Positions 37,386 to 52,056 of a stretch of DNA of 64,000 nucleotides are shown one piece after another. A program made the position numbers and the translations under genes. Origin of the DNA: Zeus faber (Eukaryota; Chordata; Actinopteri; Zeiformes; Zeidae); the NCBI GenBank assembly GCA_960531495.1, contig OY482850.1:5490584-5554583 (forward strand), given 5' to 3'. The stretch's first letter is position 1. Each line of letters begins with the position of its first letter. Under the pieces are notes generated by a model that was given only the letters and a program-made list of their open reading frames with translations, ran no database searches and had not been told where the DNA came from.

Positions 37386-37599
37386 AGCGTGTGTGTGTGT
37401 GTGTGTCTGTGTGTGTTTGTGACTGTCTGTGTGTTTGTGTGTCTATTTTTCTGTCTGTGTTTGTGTGTTTGTGCGTGTGTGTTTCTGCATGTCTAAGTGT
37501 CTGCCTGTGTGTCTGTGAGTTTGTGTTTGTTTCTATCTGTGTGTGTGTGTGTCTATGTATCTGGGCGTGTTTGTTTGTGTGTGTGTGTCTATGTTTCTG

Positions 37600-37694
<95 letters not shown>
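37386..37694. repeat. long interrupted (GT)n array
   Basis: GTGTGT words with frequent CT, TT and AT substitutions on the left grade into about 45 pure GT units on the right (37603-37692), followed by a G run. Confidence 0.95.
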
Positions 37695-37696
<2 letters not shown>

Positions 37697-38205
37697 GCAA
37701 AAAGGGGGGGGGGGGTTTCGAACCTGCACAACAGAGGCTATGTTATCTGATTAGCAGCCGCAATGCACTCATCAGCTGATTGTTGTTACCAAGCACAGCA
37801 ACAAGTGAGGTGCAGTTAGGGACCAGTGGATTTTTACGTAACCGACACCACTGGGCGAGACGCTGCAGGCCTTGGAAAGTACATTTGGGACAAGAAGAGG
37901 ACAAATATTTGTCGAATGTCACCGGTTCAGAGCATGTTTACCTTCAGGATTGTCACGTGTGGACTTAAATTCAGTCCCTAAGTCAAGCTGGAGTCACATA
38001 AAGCTTTTGCGTTACATTACAGCATTTTTTTCAATTACACTTTAAGCTATTGAACATTGTCCTCCTGGTTAAGTGCAGACAAAGTATTAGGTCAGGGTCA
38101 CTTCTTTACTTAATGTTCTTTAAGAAAATTATCTGGATCTGAATTTCTTTGCATCAAGTTTAGACATTCACACAACTGGACAGGCTTTACGGAACCTTTT
38201 ATAGA
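37695..38205. other. intron 2 sequence, nothing recognised
   Basis: Possible repeat-derived sequence (TTTCGAACCTGCACAACAG at 37718) but no family fixed. Confidence 0.4.
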
Positions 38206-38338
38206 GATGATGTTTTTGCAGCATTAGACAGGGAGGACATGCAGCAAAGGGCCTCAGGCTGGATTTGAACCTGGTCTGTGGGAAAGGACTTAACTGTAAT
38301 GGTCTATGCACTTTGATGTGAGCCACCGGGGCGCTCCA
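38206..38338 (-). mobile_element. tRNA-derived SINE
   Basis: On the minus strand the head reads GCGCCCCGGTGGCTCACATC (A-box region), then CAGGTTCAAATCCAGCCTG (B box), then GAGGCCCTTTGCTGCATGTC and CTCCCTGTCT. This matches the layout of a common percomorph SINE. It is not a functional tRNA gene, as the tRNA-like part cannot form a full cloverleaf. Confidence 0.75.
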
Positions 38339-39615
38339 AGGCTTCACTGAATCTTAAGCAATGTGCTAATACTTAAAGCCAAGCAATGTTCTGACTGCAT
38401 TAGGACAGTATCCCTTTTTTCCAGGGACCTTTGGCCAGAAAAAAATGACATTTATTTTTAAATTTCGCATTCTGATACAGTCCACACATCACCAAGTAAT
38501 GAAAAGTATTGAAGGCATACCAATGGATTTAGTCATATCCAAGATTAAATTTGTATAGTTGACTAATCTTTGGTTATCTTTTTCCATGTCCCATTCCATG
38601 TTCTAGGTGTGAAACTGGAACAAAATTTAGAACTAATGAAGCTATGTTGAGATAATATGACACCTCTCAAAATTGACTGAGCTGCTTGAGGTCATCAAAA
38701 AAGAATTTCAAGGAGTGCATTCCTTTGATACATTCAATTTTCTTCTCAATATTTGTTTTTGTGCCATTGAAACATAGTGACAGCTAGTGTGATTAATCCA
38801 ACGCCACTCTGTTCTCAGTCCAACTGAGATGGTTCCATTCAATTTCATAATGTATGACGTGTTTGGCCATCATCCGGCCAGGTCAGCCAGGAAAGCACCT
38901 TTCAGAAAATTTAATTTGCTGGGCATTTTTCGTGGAAAAAATCAGTGTTTACATTAGATTTGATCAGATTCAATTACATTTGTGGTTCTCAACTGGTCCT
39001 TAGTCATTAAGTTACAATGCAAACATTTAAGATTTGAACCATTTCACAAAATGAATAATGCAGTAATCTACAATGCTTTGGTGCACGTTAAACATAGTCC
39101 ACAGTTACCTTTGATGCAGAAAGGTTAAATGTTGTAACTATAAAGTCGTTTTAAATAAATATTACCTAACAATAACTGTACGGCATTGGCTAAGACGCTT
39201 TGATAAAGGACATTTAAGAGATTCCTACTGACCTCAAAGGACTTACATTAAGCCTTTTTAAATACAGCATTTTGCATTATCTTTCCAGTTGAGGTCTTGG
39301 TCAATGTGGACACCCCAGTATTTATTCATGAGTAGGAACTACTTCAACCTAGCCTGGCCTTTAAGAATAACTGTTCTTCTTCCTTAAGTCAATGGCCAAC
39401 TCCTCCTCTTCCTCATGCCAGTATACCAACTGGGATATCACTGTTAGAACTGTAAGACAATAAGAAATGCCAATGGATGGAAGGGTTTACACCATTGTTC
39501 CTGTTGTCAATCTAAGAAGTGGTAACTTTAGGTTAACTGGTGCCATGGCAGGCTCTTCCGACACTTGTGAAATGTATCTCTCCTATTAAAGCCGCAAAGG
39601 TGAAACCACTGAATC
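38339..39615. other. intron 2 sequence, nothing recognised
   Basis: AT-rich, no repeats or exons identified. Confidence 0.45.
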
Positions 39616-39947
39616 TTAGATTAGAGAAGATTCTTTATTTGTCACACAGCACACACACCACAACACATGCACCCATGCGGCGACAGCGACCAACACACAC
39701 ATGCTTAAAATGGTGGCTGGTGAAAGTTGTTCTCTGCTTTTAACCCATCCCAACTTCTCCTTCCTCCGGGAAGCAGCCAGGAGCAGTGGGCACCATACAG
39801 CGATGCGCCCAAGGACCAATTCCAAATGTCCAACACTGGTCAGATGACGATCTTGTGCATGTTTTTGGTCCATTCTGATGTTATATGGAGGAAACCCCAT
39901 GTGAGCACAGGGAGAACACGCCAACTCCACACAGAGAGACCCTAGAT
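39616..39947 (-). mobile_element. SINE, 5'-truncated (same family as 14604)
   Basis: Core and tail match the SINE at 14604-14907: CTCTGTGTGGAGTTGGCGTG, CTCACATGGGGTTTCC, CATGCACAAGATCGTCATC and a tail TGTGTGACAAATAAAGAATC. The tRNA-like head is missing. It retains a middle block (TGGGTTAAAAGCAGAGAAC) that the other copy has lost. Confidence 0.75.
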
Positions 39948-40198
39948 CTAGTACTTGTAACTAACCCTTGAGAACCATTTCAAGTCCTTGTGTATGACGA
40001 TTTGGAATGTTCTTTGGAGGCTCTCTTTACAAATTCTTCTTGTTCTTTGAAGATTTTGTGCTGCAGTGACGCCTGTACACAGTTGGATAGACCCATACTA
40101 CAGTAAAGCCCAGGTTGAGATTCTCAAGGGTTTTGCTACACCATGAGTAATCCCTACAACTTCAGAACAACTGTCGGTGTGGAATGAGTGGCAAAAAA

Positions 40199-40240
40199 AA
40201 TTCCATCCTATTCCATCCTATTCCATTCCTTTCCATCCTA
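40199..40240. repeat. (ATTCCATCCT)n short tandem
   Basis: About four units of a 10-base repeat. Confidence 0.85.
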
Positions 40241-41629
40241 TTTCAAAACCTAATTGCAGAATCAAAAGTAACAATGCTATTTCTCATATTCTACCCACGA
40301 GTTCCTATGAAGCAGAAACATATAGTAAGTGGGTGATGCCATGCATGCTGTCATGCATTCTTGGAAACTGGGATCATGCTTGTCATTGGGAGTTCCCTTC
40401 CCACCCAGTTCCCATGTCCAAAGGATTTTTCATTCCTTTTTTTCAAAAATGTTCACTCAGAAGCCTGCACATCACTGCAGTGTGCCAAATAAACCATAAA
40501 ATACAGTATTTAAAGAAGTAATACATGTAGGCGTAAATGCATGTACACGCATCTTTGTCATTCGAACTGCAGCATAGAAGGACAGATATAATTCTTTCCT
40601 GCTTTCCAGCTCTGTGCTCTATGACTGTACTGTAGAACGAAAGGTATGTCTCGCAGTAATACCCTGAACTATAGAACTAGAGAACTATAGAACCCTGCGG
40701 AAGGTTTGTCAAGTTGTCGCTCAGGTTCTTCTTCCTGTTTAGATCAGAGCACACTAATGGGTTTAATGTCCCCATACGGTTGCTGTCAGCAGAGCCAAAC
40801 TGTATACATCCCCGCTCAAACTAAGCCACGAACCGCAGCTGCAGTGCGTTCAGAAAGCTCTTTAGAAATACAGAAATGGAAACAAGTCGGCCATGTTAAT
40901 CAGGGGAACCTTACGTTTGAAGCTGGATATTTTGACACCGTCCAGACACTGCGTGATCCGTTGTGGATCCGCTGCTGTGGCGGTCATTCATTTTTCTCAG
41001 AAGACAGGTAAACTTGCTTCTGTCACAGCTGCGAATGGTCATTTGCAATAGTTTGACACTATTGACCTACAGAGAACTTGACACTGCAAGTTCTCTTTAG
41101 GCAGCAAAAGCCAAGATTTTACAGTCAAGCTTTGTTGCCTGAACTGTTTCAGCTGGCTGCAGCCGTGACAGGTTCTAGGTGCCTTTGCTAAGCAGACAGT
41201 AGGTATTCTGTGATAAACATGGTTTATGAGTCGCCATATAACAGCGGGGGCTGTCCTGGTTCTGCCCTGGCCCACCTGTGTGGTGGAACGATTGAATTAA
41301 AGTTCAACTTGTCGACCAGATTGTTTTTGGAGTGACACGTGACACAGCCAGGTGATTATTACAGACTGGTCTGGTATTCATAATGTTTGAAACTGTTTAC
41401 ACTCAATTATCTGTGATACTACTGATATTCAAGTCTGCATTAAGTGACATTTCTCTTAATAAAATTTAATGAGAAGACCAGGACTTGAAACCTTGACTGG
41501 ACCTTTTTTGTCCACCAACGGTATTCTTTTAAACATATTTATTCGTCAAAAAAATAAGAGCTATAACATATGATAAAACACATTTCACATCAAAACATAT
41601 TTCTTTTAATCCCTCACACACACGCATAG

Positions 41630-41632
<3 letters not shown>
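40241..41632. other. intron 2 sequence, nothing recognised
   Basis: A 101-codon + strand frame (40706-41011) ends near a possible donor but has no acceptor partner or recognisable protein. Confidence 0.4.

Positions 41633-41723
<91 letters not shown>
41633..41723. repeat. (CA)n microsatellite
   Basis: About 45 units. Confidence 0.97.
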
Positions 41724-41726
<3 letters not shown>

Positions 41727-42188
41727 TATACACATCTAGTCTAGCATTAAACCAGGGTTATTCAAATCAGTACATTGTATTTTAAACTTAAACTAAAAAC
41801 AAGCCATTCGTGACCTGATTGCCATTTTTCATTAAACGGTCTCTTCTCCTCCCCTCCTTGGTTTTGATTTCTATTTTCATTGTCTGTTTTCTTCTGTTTA
41901 TTTGAAATATGATCCTTTTCATTTGGCTTTCTTGTCCCAGTTATATGTGGCCACATAATTAATAATTAATCAAAAATATCTAAAAGTCTGAGTGTTGTTG
42001 AAATTGTTCTATCAGGGATATAAGAGTTGGGTTTCATCTCGCTTCCAAACTTGATGTTTGAAATTAATCACTTGTCTAGTAACTTGACAGCGCTACCCGC
42101 CACAGCTTATTTGTATATACATCTGGCCGGTTGGCTTGTCTTAATTTCAAGCCCTGCAGAATACATTTGCTCGTGAAGGACTGCTTAT
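41724..42188. other. intron 2 sequence, nothing recognised
   Basis: AT-rich. Confidence 0.4.
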
Positions 42189-42898
42189 ACCCTTTCCCAC
42201 TGCCCCCCCCAATTGATTCATTCTCAGCGACAAAAACCGCTAACAATCAGCATTTGTCAACAGTGGCAAAGGAAAAACCTGGGTCTCATTCACAGATCAA
42301 ATGACCCGGAAATAGACACAGGTTTTAATCGGCTCCACCTCTGATCGGCCCTTATGTGAACAGGACACACGGGTTGACCCGCTAATTTTAGCCCCTTTAC
42401 ATGCGGGATGTGACGCGCGTTGAAAATCCAGATGTTGGCACATTAATAGACAGTATTATCCGTGTATCATTCCATCATTTCATATTATTCCATTTAGAAT
42501 CCAAAATCAAAATCAGAAGTTATTGACTTTTGTCCGCATGGGGGAACCAGGAAATGTTTTGAGTGTGGGGATCGCACTGTGGGCACCGCAGCAGAGAACC
42601 CCCACGCTCCCAGCTGGTCCCCAGTCCCCGCCGCCGGAACACCAGTGAGCGCACCGGCACTGGCAGCATGGAGTATCCAAGCGCGGGTGCACACCAGCCG
42701 CATGGAGTATCCATGCTGCTTGTGCTCCATGCTGCTTCTCCTGTACTGTTGGATCGTTCATGAACAATCAGACAATCAATATCTTTTTCAAGTTTAAACA
42801 GTTTTATGTTGTTGTTTAAGTTTCTGTCTCCTCTACTGTTCTGTTCCCAATCACACTGGAACCATGACAAGCCCCTTGTTCGGCGTGAAAATAGTATA
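42189..42898 (+). mobile_element. dispersed DNA element (inverted partner of 22992-23685)
   Basis: Begins CCCTTTCCCACTGC and ends CGGCGTGAAAATAGTATA; the interior matches 22992-23685 in reverse orientation (see that entry). The 140-codon minus-strand frame inside is not recognised and is probably fortuitous. Confidence 0.65.
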
Positions 42899-43715
42899 AT
42901 ACCGTTGATCTCCTGAGGATCTCCTGAGGAAGAACTCCCCATTGTATCGCTATATGTGTTTTTTAGCCAACTGTTTTTGAGCGGAGTGTCCCTTCACATT
43001 GGACTGGCTGATGAAGAGTCTGATATACCCAAAAAGACTTTGTAGTGTTGGCGAGTAAAGACAGTTTTGTGTAGCCATGCAAGCGTTTGCCAATTGATTC
43101 ATTCTCAGCGACGCAATCCTTTTTGTTTCTTTTCAGCCACCGCAGGTAGACGTAGAACCATTTATTGGAGGAGAGTGTGAGGGAGGCGGGGTAAAAGTTA
43201 GAGTTCTTTGATGCCATCAATCATCCTCATCCTTTTTATGTTTCTCTGAACATCGCCAGCAAGCATTGAGTCAGCGGGAGTCACTCAAAGACAAGATAAT
43301 CTCTACCAGCAATGGTAACTGCTGAGAACACGCAGTGCAGTGCCATACGCTAAAGTGTGATTTATTTTTATTTTGAGTGAGCAAGAACATTATTCAACCT
43401 TGGAGCTATACAGATTTCAGGCTGCAGGAGGGAACAAAGATGTCCTGGCCAAACTTGATGGATAGGAAGCATTTTCGTTCCTTTTAATTTGTCTTTTGCT
43501 GAATCTGCCCGTAGCTTTGGAGACTTAGGTCACTTAAGCACATTGTGTAAAATATTTCCAGGGCTACAGTTCAAAAGGCTGTGGTTGACAGAGGGGAAAA
43601 TTGATCATTGTGATCATTTAGCTATAAAAGAATATTGTCTGTACTGAGTCAACAGTGTGCACCATATCATCTCTCATCACCCAGGACAGGAAGTAATGTA
43701 GTCTAACGTCATTAG
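42899..43715. other. intron 2 sequence, nothing recognised
   Basis: GATTCATTCTCAGCGAC occurs both at 43097 and inside the preceding element (42215), suggesting that element's influence extends further or a second fragment lies here. Confidence 0.35.
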
Positions 43716-43880
43716 AATCTGAATGAGTTTATTCTGCCAAGTAAATTTTCATGTACGAGGGATTTGTTATGGTGAGGAGTGGTGTGTTTGTCTACAGGCA
43801 GGTCAAAAATATTGAAATAAAAAAATAAAAAAATAAACAACAAATAATTATACAAAAAAAAAAGCCAAATAACAAATGTG
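43716..43880 (-). mobile_element. LINE 3' tail-like fragment
   Basis: On the minus strand it ends TTGGCAGAATAAACTCATTC then AGATTCTAATG, typical of CR1/L2-type LINE 3' ends; A/T-rich sequence precedes it. Confidence 0.5.
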
Positions 43881-43929
43881 CAAGAATGCAGAACAGAAAT
43901 ATGCAATCTAACTATAATCGAATTAAATT

Positions 43930-44215
43930 CTCTGTCTGTTTGTATGTATATATGTCCTTTGATTATCTCCACAACCGTTCATCCGATCTACTTCACCCTT
44001 GGCGGGTGTATTACTGGGTACCCAAGGATCTGCAGTGTTGAATTTGGTGCAATTTGGACACAACACGTGTAATATTAATAAGCCAGCGGTGGCAGCGCTG
44101 CAGGGCTCTGCGACTGAGACACAAGGAGTGTCTTTTCCCGGTGTATGACTTAACACAGGACTGAATCATTGACATTTTGTTTAACTGTGCCATTCAAATG
44201 TCTTAGAAAGTCTTA
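43930..44215. mobile_element. dispersed repeat of unknown class
   Basis: TCTGTCTGTTTGTATGTATA, CAACCGTTCATCCGATCTAC, GGCGGGTGTATTACTGGGTA and GTTGAATTTGGTGCAATTTG are familiar words of a repeat common in percomorph genomes. The class is not assigned. Confidence 0.45.
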
Positions 44216-44344
44216 CATTTTGAATGGGCATGCACTAGTATATAAAAATATACAGAATATACAAAAAGCGATTCTACACACAGGATAAATTACTCTAGGT
44301 CTTTACAGTTTAAATGATAAATTATTACTATGTACTAACTAAGG

Positions 44345-44730
44345 GAAGGCCAGAGGGAGTTGCAGAGCGTCTTTGTGGATTTAGAGAAAGCATATGATAG
44401 GTGTGCGGTAGGTGTGACAAAGGCATTCAAAGTGGAGGTGGGATTGCATCAAGGATCCGCTCTGAGACCTTTTTTGTTTGCAATGGTGATGGACAGGTTA
44501 ACAGATGAAATCAGGCAGGAGTCTCAATGGACTATGATGTTCGCGGATGACATTGTGATCTGTAGCGAGAGTAGGGAGCGGGTGGTGCAGAAGGTTTATG
44601 GATGTGTCGAGGGAGGACATGCCGGTGGTTAGTGTAAGGGAGGAAGATGCGCAGAACAGAAGGTATTGGAGGCAGATGATTCGCTATGGCGACCCTTCAC
44701 GGGAGCAGCCGAAAGACGAAGAAGAACTAG
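44345..44730 (+). pseudogene. RTE-like LINE reverse transcriptase fragment
   Basis: Translation gives [10 protein letters not shown], then [20 protein letters not shown], then [18 protein letters not shown] and [17 protein letters not shown]. The FADD box is the reverse-transcriptase catalytic motif, and GLHQGS is the preceding conserved block. Compared with intact fish elements, the segment after AYDR and everything after SRERV are deleted. The 3' end CGCTATGGCGACCCTTCACG then GGAGCAGCCGAAAGACGAAG is the usual element end. It is dead, in intron 2, in the same orientation as the host gene. Clade RTE is from memory. Confidence 0.8.
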
Positions 44731-45014
44731 GTTGTTACAGAGTCTGCAATGATTGTTAGTGTGACAGCCAAAGGTAACAGAAAGTATGATTATATGTTAT
44801 ATGTTATCAGTGTTTTACATTGCCCTCCGTGTGTAGAAAATGATCCACAATCAATTCGCTATTGATGAGGATCCCATAATCAATTACACTTCTTCTCAAC
44901 TTTTGACATCTAAATAGATGTATTAAATTCAAGCATAATATGAATTATTAGCAGCACAAAACACTTTGAAAACCCGGTCCGTCTTCACCAACTGATCTGT
45001 TATGTGTTGTCCAG

Positions 45015-45101
45015 GTGAACCTGTGTTCTCCAGCCAACAATGAAACGTACCAGGAACGTCTGCTCCGCCTAGAGGGCGACAAAGAGTCTCTGGTGCTACA
45101 G
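45015..45101 (+). CDS. ppfibp2: ppfibp2 coding exon 3
   Basis: Acceptor TTGTCCAG at 45007-45014; donor GTCAGT at 45102. The 87 bases are 29 whole codons (phase 0 to phase 0), encoding VNLCSPANNETYQERLLRLE and then GDKESLVLQ. The block NETYQERLxRLEGDKESLxLQ is almost identical to mammalian liprin-beta-2 as remembered and starts the coiled coil. Both neighbouring exons are also phase 0, so skipping would remove 29 residues without a frameshift. Just downstream, at 45114, lies a LINE-tail fragment and then a (GT)n array of about 115 bases. Confidence 0.93.
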
Positions 45102-45113
45102 GTCAGTACCTCT

Positions 45114-47434
<2,321 letters not shown>

Positions 47435-47548
47435 GTGAGCATTTTGACGGACCAGGTGGAGACCCAGGGGGAGAAGATCAAGGATCTGGAAAGCTCTCTA
47501 GAGGTGCACAATCAGAAACTGGTCTCCACTGAGGAGATGCTGCAGCAG
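47435..47548 (+). CDS. ppfibp2: ppfibp2 coding exon 4 (coiled coil)
   Basis: Acceptor CCTCCTCAG ends at 47434; donor is GTGGGA at 47549, weaker than GTRAGT at +4 and +6. The 114 bases are 38 codons, phase 0 to 0. The peptide runs VSILTDQVETQGEKIKDLES to STEEMLQQ, matching the liprin-beta coiled-coil block VSVLTDQVEAQGEKIRDLE...EEMLQQ. A 110-base (TG)n array ends 13 bases before the exon, and a (CA)n tract begins 4 bases after it. This arrangement is discussed as a finding. Skipping would delete 38 residues, not a multiple of seven, and so shift the heptad register. Confidence 0.94.
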
Positions 47549-47552
47549 GTGG

Positions 47553-47570
47553 GACACACACACACACACA
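47553..47570 (+). repeat. (AC)n tract just inside the intron after exon 4
   Basis: Nine AC units begin four bases past the donor GT of exon 4. CA repeats near a 5' splice site are known hnRNP L binding sites, and they are complementary to the upstream (TG)n. Confidence 0.75.
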
Positions 47571-48858
<1,288 letters not shown>

Positions 48859-49117
48859 GGACATGATTCTCCCCATCAGAGAATCAATGCTTTGTTCGCA
48901 GTTCGTCTACAGAATCTTCTCTGTCCTCCTCGTCGGGCACACGGGGGTTTAAACACGTCATCACAATCACAGACTTAAGGTGCTTATCAGTCCTAGAATC
49001 GCTCCTCCATAATGTTAGCGGAAAAATAAAACACTTACTACTTTGGCCTACCTTGACTCGACTTAACTCTGAAACTCTTCACTTTGAAAATAAAAAATGC
49101 TATCATCTGGTTTAGCG

Positions 49118-49885
49118 GTTCTCCACCTTTTTTTTAACCCCCCCCCCTTATCCAATGTTTACAGGAGGTACCATGTCCTTATTCTGAAAATGTAATTAAA
49201 GATTTGAAAAAATGTATACCGTTGCGCTTCTATGGCTAGGTTTACACCCATTTATTTAGACCAAAAAACTGTAATATTTCAACAAAACGCAGTAATATTT
49301 TGATAACATGCTGTAATATTTTGATGGCATGCAGTTATATTTTGACAAAAAGCTGTAAAGATTTTGGCAAAATTCAGTTATATTAAGACAAAAGCTTTAA
49401 TATTTTGGCAAATCGCAGTTATATTTGGACAAAAAGGAGTAATATTCAGGCAAAACGCAGTTTTGCAGTATGTTCACAAAAAGCGGTAATAATTTGACAA
49501 AATGTAGTACTATTTTGAGAAAAAGCAATAATAATTTGATGAGTTGGCTATCAATTTTATAAAAAGATTATATAAAGATTTAATTTTAAGCAGTATTCTA
49601 CTGCCGGCACTTTTTCTTGTCGCTCCGTGCCATTTTTTTACTAAATGTGACTACCATGTGTTCTTCCAATTTTAAGGAGTTCACTTGTCCTCTTGACACT
49701 GTGTTGATGAGGGGTTTGAAATGTTCATTGATGGTTTCTTAGATAGTTAGATAGTTAGACTAGTACTGTTCATCAACTTAGAATGATTTAAAAATAGCAT
49801 TTATTTTTTAAACAAACCACTGCCTCGCCCATGATAGCTCAAAGGCCCCAATTTCAGCATTCAGCCCCATTGAGAAACCCCAATC
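49118..49885. mobile_element. possible hAT-like MITE enclosing a minisatellite
   Basis: Left AGCGGTTCTCCACCTTTTTT and right GCCCCATTGAGAAACCCC (inverted: GGGGTTTCTCAATGGGGC) resemble GGTTCTCAACC hAT ends. The match is imperfect. Confidence 0.4.
49265..49545. repeat. degenerate 24-25 bp minisatellite
   Basis: About eleven units of the type GCAGTAATATTTTGACAAAA, with variants GCTGTAATATTTTGATGGCA and GCAGTTATATTTGGACAAAA. Confidence 0.8.
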
Positions 49886-50456
49886 TACAGAATGAAAGCA
49901 ATTTCCGTAGGTCAATTATTCCAATATGTTCTCAGTGATTTGTTGCTACAGATTGAACAGATAGCAGATTTTTAAAGCTATACACAGTGTAAACAGACTT
50001 TTCCTGCTTTCCTACTTGGATTCATAGACATGCTCAAGCTAAGTCATCTCATGTCTAAAAACTCCAACCGCCGTGACCGAAGGATCTTATCTCTGATCTT
50101 CTGCTGCTAGCAACTATGCAGGAACAGTAAACACTAAACATTTCAACAATTATTTGGAACAGTGGCTTGAAACCCAAGATGCATTTATTTTAGACAAGGT
50201 TTCCAGATATTTTGACATGGATATTTTGACATGGAGCTACCTGGACCTGCATTGCAGCTACATGGGGCAGATGTGACTTTTGTTGAGCATTTTGTTTGCT
50301 GCTTATTGACATAAAGATGTTACACACAACAACACAGATTTCACCAGCGTAAATAAGAGAGAGCAAAACAAATGCGTTCACACTGAAACATATATTTGAT
50401 TCAAGAAATACAGATAAATATTCATATGAAGCTTCAAATCGGCCAAAAGTATTCTA
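49886..50456. other. intron 4 sequence, nothing recognised
   Basis: No repeat or exon identified. Confidence 0.4.
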
Positions 50457-50927
50457 TGTCAGGAGTCTCCGCCCCTTAGGGGCTACGCTCCTATTTGTAT
50501 ATCTCCAACCATGTATGCGGAAGTACTGAAATGTATTCATCCACTCGCTTCAGCCAATCAGGATGGAGCAGCATAGCCCCTTCGTCCTCTTTTCCAATTC
50601 AGTTGCAACTGAATACGTTCATCACTCATCGAAGACGACTCGAGGAACCAGCTCTCCCTACACCTGCCGTTGGCAGGGAAGAGCATGGCTCCCTGTCCCC
50701 GCCCCACGGCAACCGCCAGAACGAGCGTTACAGCTGTAGTTGCAGTCTACTGTCCATGGCGCCCTGGGGGTACAACAGAACGAGTGGCAACGAGTGCCGC
50801 ATCCAAGCAGGATTCCCATGGCTGAGCAAGGACAGCGGCCCTTTTGGGACAAATCCACAGCCACATCGACCTCCTGGAACTGGAGACTGTTACTGGTCCT
50901 GAAGCACTTCGAACCGAACAAAGTGTT

Positions 50928-51246
50928 TGTGGTGTGGGGTTGCTGTGGTTTGAGCAGCCACACCTGACCTGGATCTAGGTAATTAGGGACCCCGGATCAA
51001 AGTGGCTGCGTACCTATTTTGCTCGTTGGTTGGTCTAACGAGCAACAGGTAAAAACCCTCATCCCCACACACACTCAGGAGAGAGGAGCGCTGTCATGAC
51101 CTGTGTCCATCTGCTCTGGGGCTTGTTCTATCAAGCCCCCTCTCTACAATAAAACTGTGTGTTTTCTACAACCCTGTTGTCTGTGTCTCTGTGTCAGAGG
51201 TCCCTGAACACGCCACTTGAGTGGTGCGTGGTATGCAAAACTGCCA
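50928..51246 (+). mobile_element. 5' LTR of a small LTR retroelement
   Basis: TG start (TGTGGTGTGGGG), TTGGTTGGTCTAACGAGC block, polyadenylation signal CAATAAAA near 51147, end ACTGCCA. The boundary is defined by comparison with the solo copy at 25425-25752 and the second copy at 51829-52056, and by the adjoining primer binding site. Confidence 0.7.
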
Positions 51247-51249
51247 TAC

Positions 51250-51267
51250 TGGCACTTGAACAGGGAC
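51250..51267 (+). other. primer binding site, tRNA-Lys type
   Basis: TGGCACTTGAACAGGGAC matches the 18-base tRNA-Lys3 primer site (TGGCGCCCGAACAGGGAC) at 15 of 18 positions and lies 3 bases past the LTR end. Position and sequence together support an LTR retroelement. Confidence 0.65.
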
Positions 51268-51828
51268 TCTCCGACACGGGGAAGGGACACAGAAGGGCCG
51301 TCTGAAGACGCCCTGGAGCCACCAGTGGGTCAACAGGCGGCCCCAGCACCAGCCCTCTCCCGAGTGGCAGCGGCAGCACCCAAGGGTCAGGCAGAGGACA
51401 AGGGGAAAAGCAGCCGCAGCAACCACCACAGGTATCCGCTGGCAGCTAGCTTCTCTGCCCAGCAGCCACTACTGGGACCATCCAGCAGCCCAGTAGCCAG
51501 GCCGTGCCTCCAAGCAGGCCCCGCAACAGACAAGCCCGGCCACACCTCCACCAGCCACCACAGCAACTCCAGGTCCCACGCTCCAGAAGAGAGAAGGGTA
51601 GTTTGCATCGTGGCCCTGGGGGAAGGAAGCCGGTGGACCATGCTCTTCCAGGGAACCAGGTCCTCTGGAATGGGATCAGTACACATTTTTTGGAAATTTG
51701 TTGGTTTAAGGTATGGCAACCCTGTTTCAGAGTCCAGTGTTTTATTTATTTTAGGTATACTAATCCTGGATCAGAGTCTGTATTTTAGACTTTTTTTTCT
51801 TTTTTGTTCTCTGCTTGGTGGGGGGGGG
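51268..51828 (+). other. internal region of the LTR element, no gag/pol recognised
   Basis: About 560 bases with an open frame from 51217 to 51909 (proline-, serine- and alanine-rich, e.g. PAPALSRVAAAAPKGQAEDK). It is too short for gag-pol and no protease, RT or integrase motif is visible, so the element is non-autonomous. The 3' part contains a poly-T/poly-G stretch. Confidence 0.5.
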
Positions 51829-52056
51829 TTGCTCGTTGGTTGGTCTAACGAGCAACAGGTTAGAACCCCCATCCCCACGCACACTCAGAAGAGAGGAGCC
51901 CTGTCATGACCTTTGTCCATCTGCTCCAGTGCTTGTTCTTTCAAGCCTCCTCTCCACAATAAACTTGTGTGTTTTCTACAACCCTGTCTTCTGTGTCTCT
52001 GTGCCGGAGGTCCCTGAACATGCCACTTGGGTGGCGCATGGTAGGAAAAACTGCCA
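51829..52056 (+). mobile_element. 3' LTR (5'-truncated copy)
   Basis: Matches 51019-51246 over 228 bases: TTGCTCGTTGGTTGGTCTAA, CTGTCATGACCTTTGTCCAT, CAATAAACTTGTGTGTTTTC and end AAAAACTGCCA. Sequence before 51829 does not align well with the 5' LTR's first 91 bases. Confidence 0.7.

Noticed and set aside
38206-38338. Functional tRNA gene on the minus strand
   Set aside because: A and B boxes are present but the arms do not pair properly and a SINE body follows.
40706-41011. Possible exon ending near a GTAAAC donor
   Set aside because: No acceptor, no match to liprin-beta, wrong place in the protein order.
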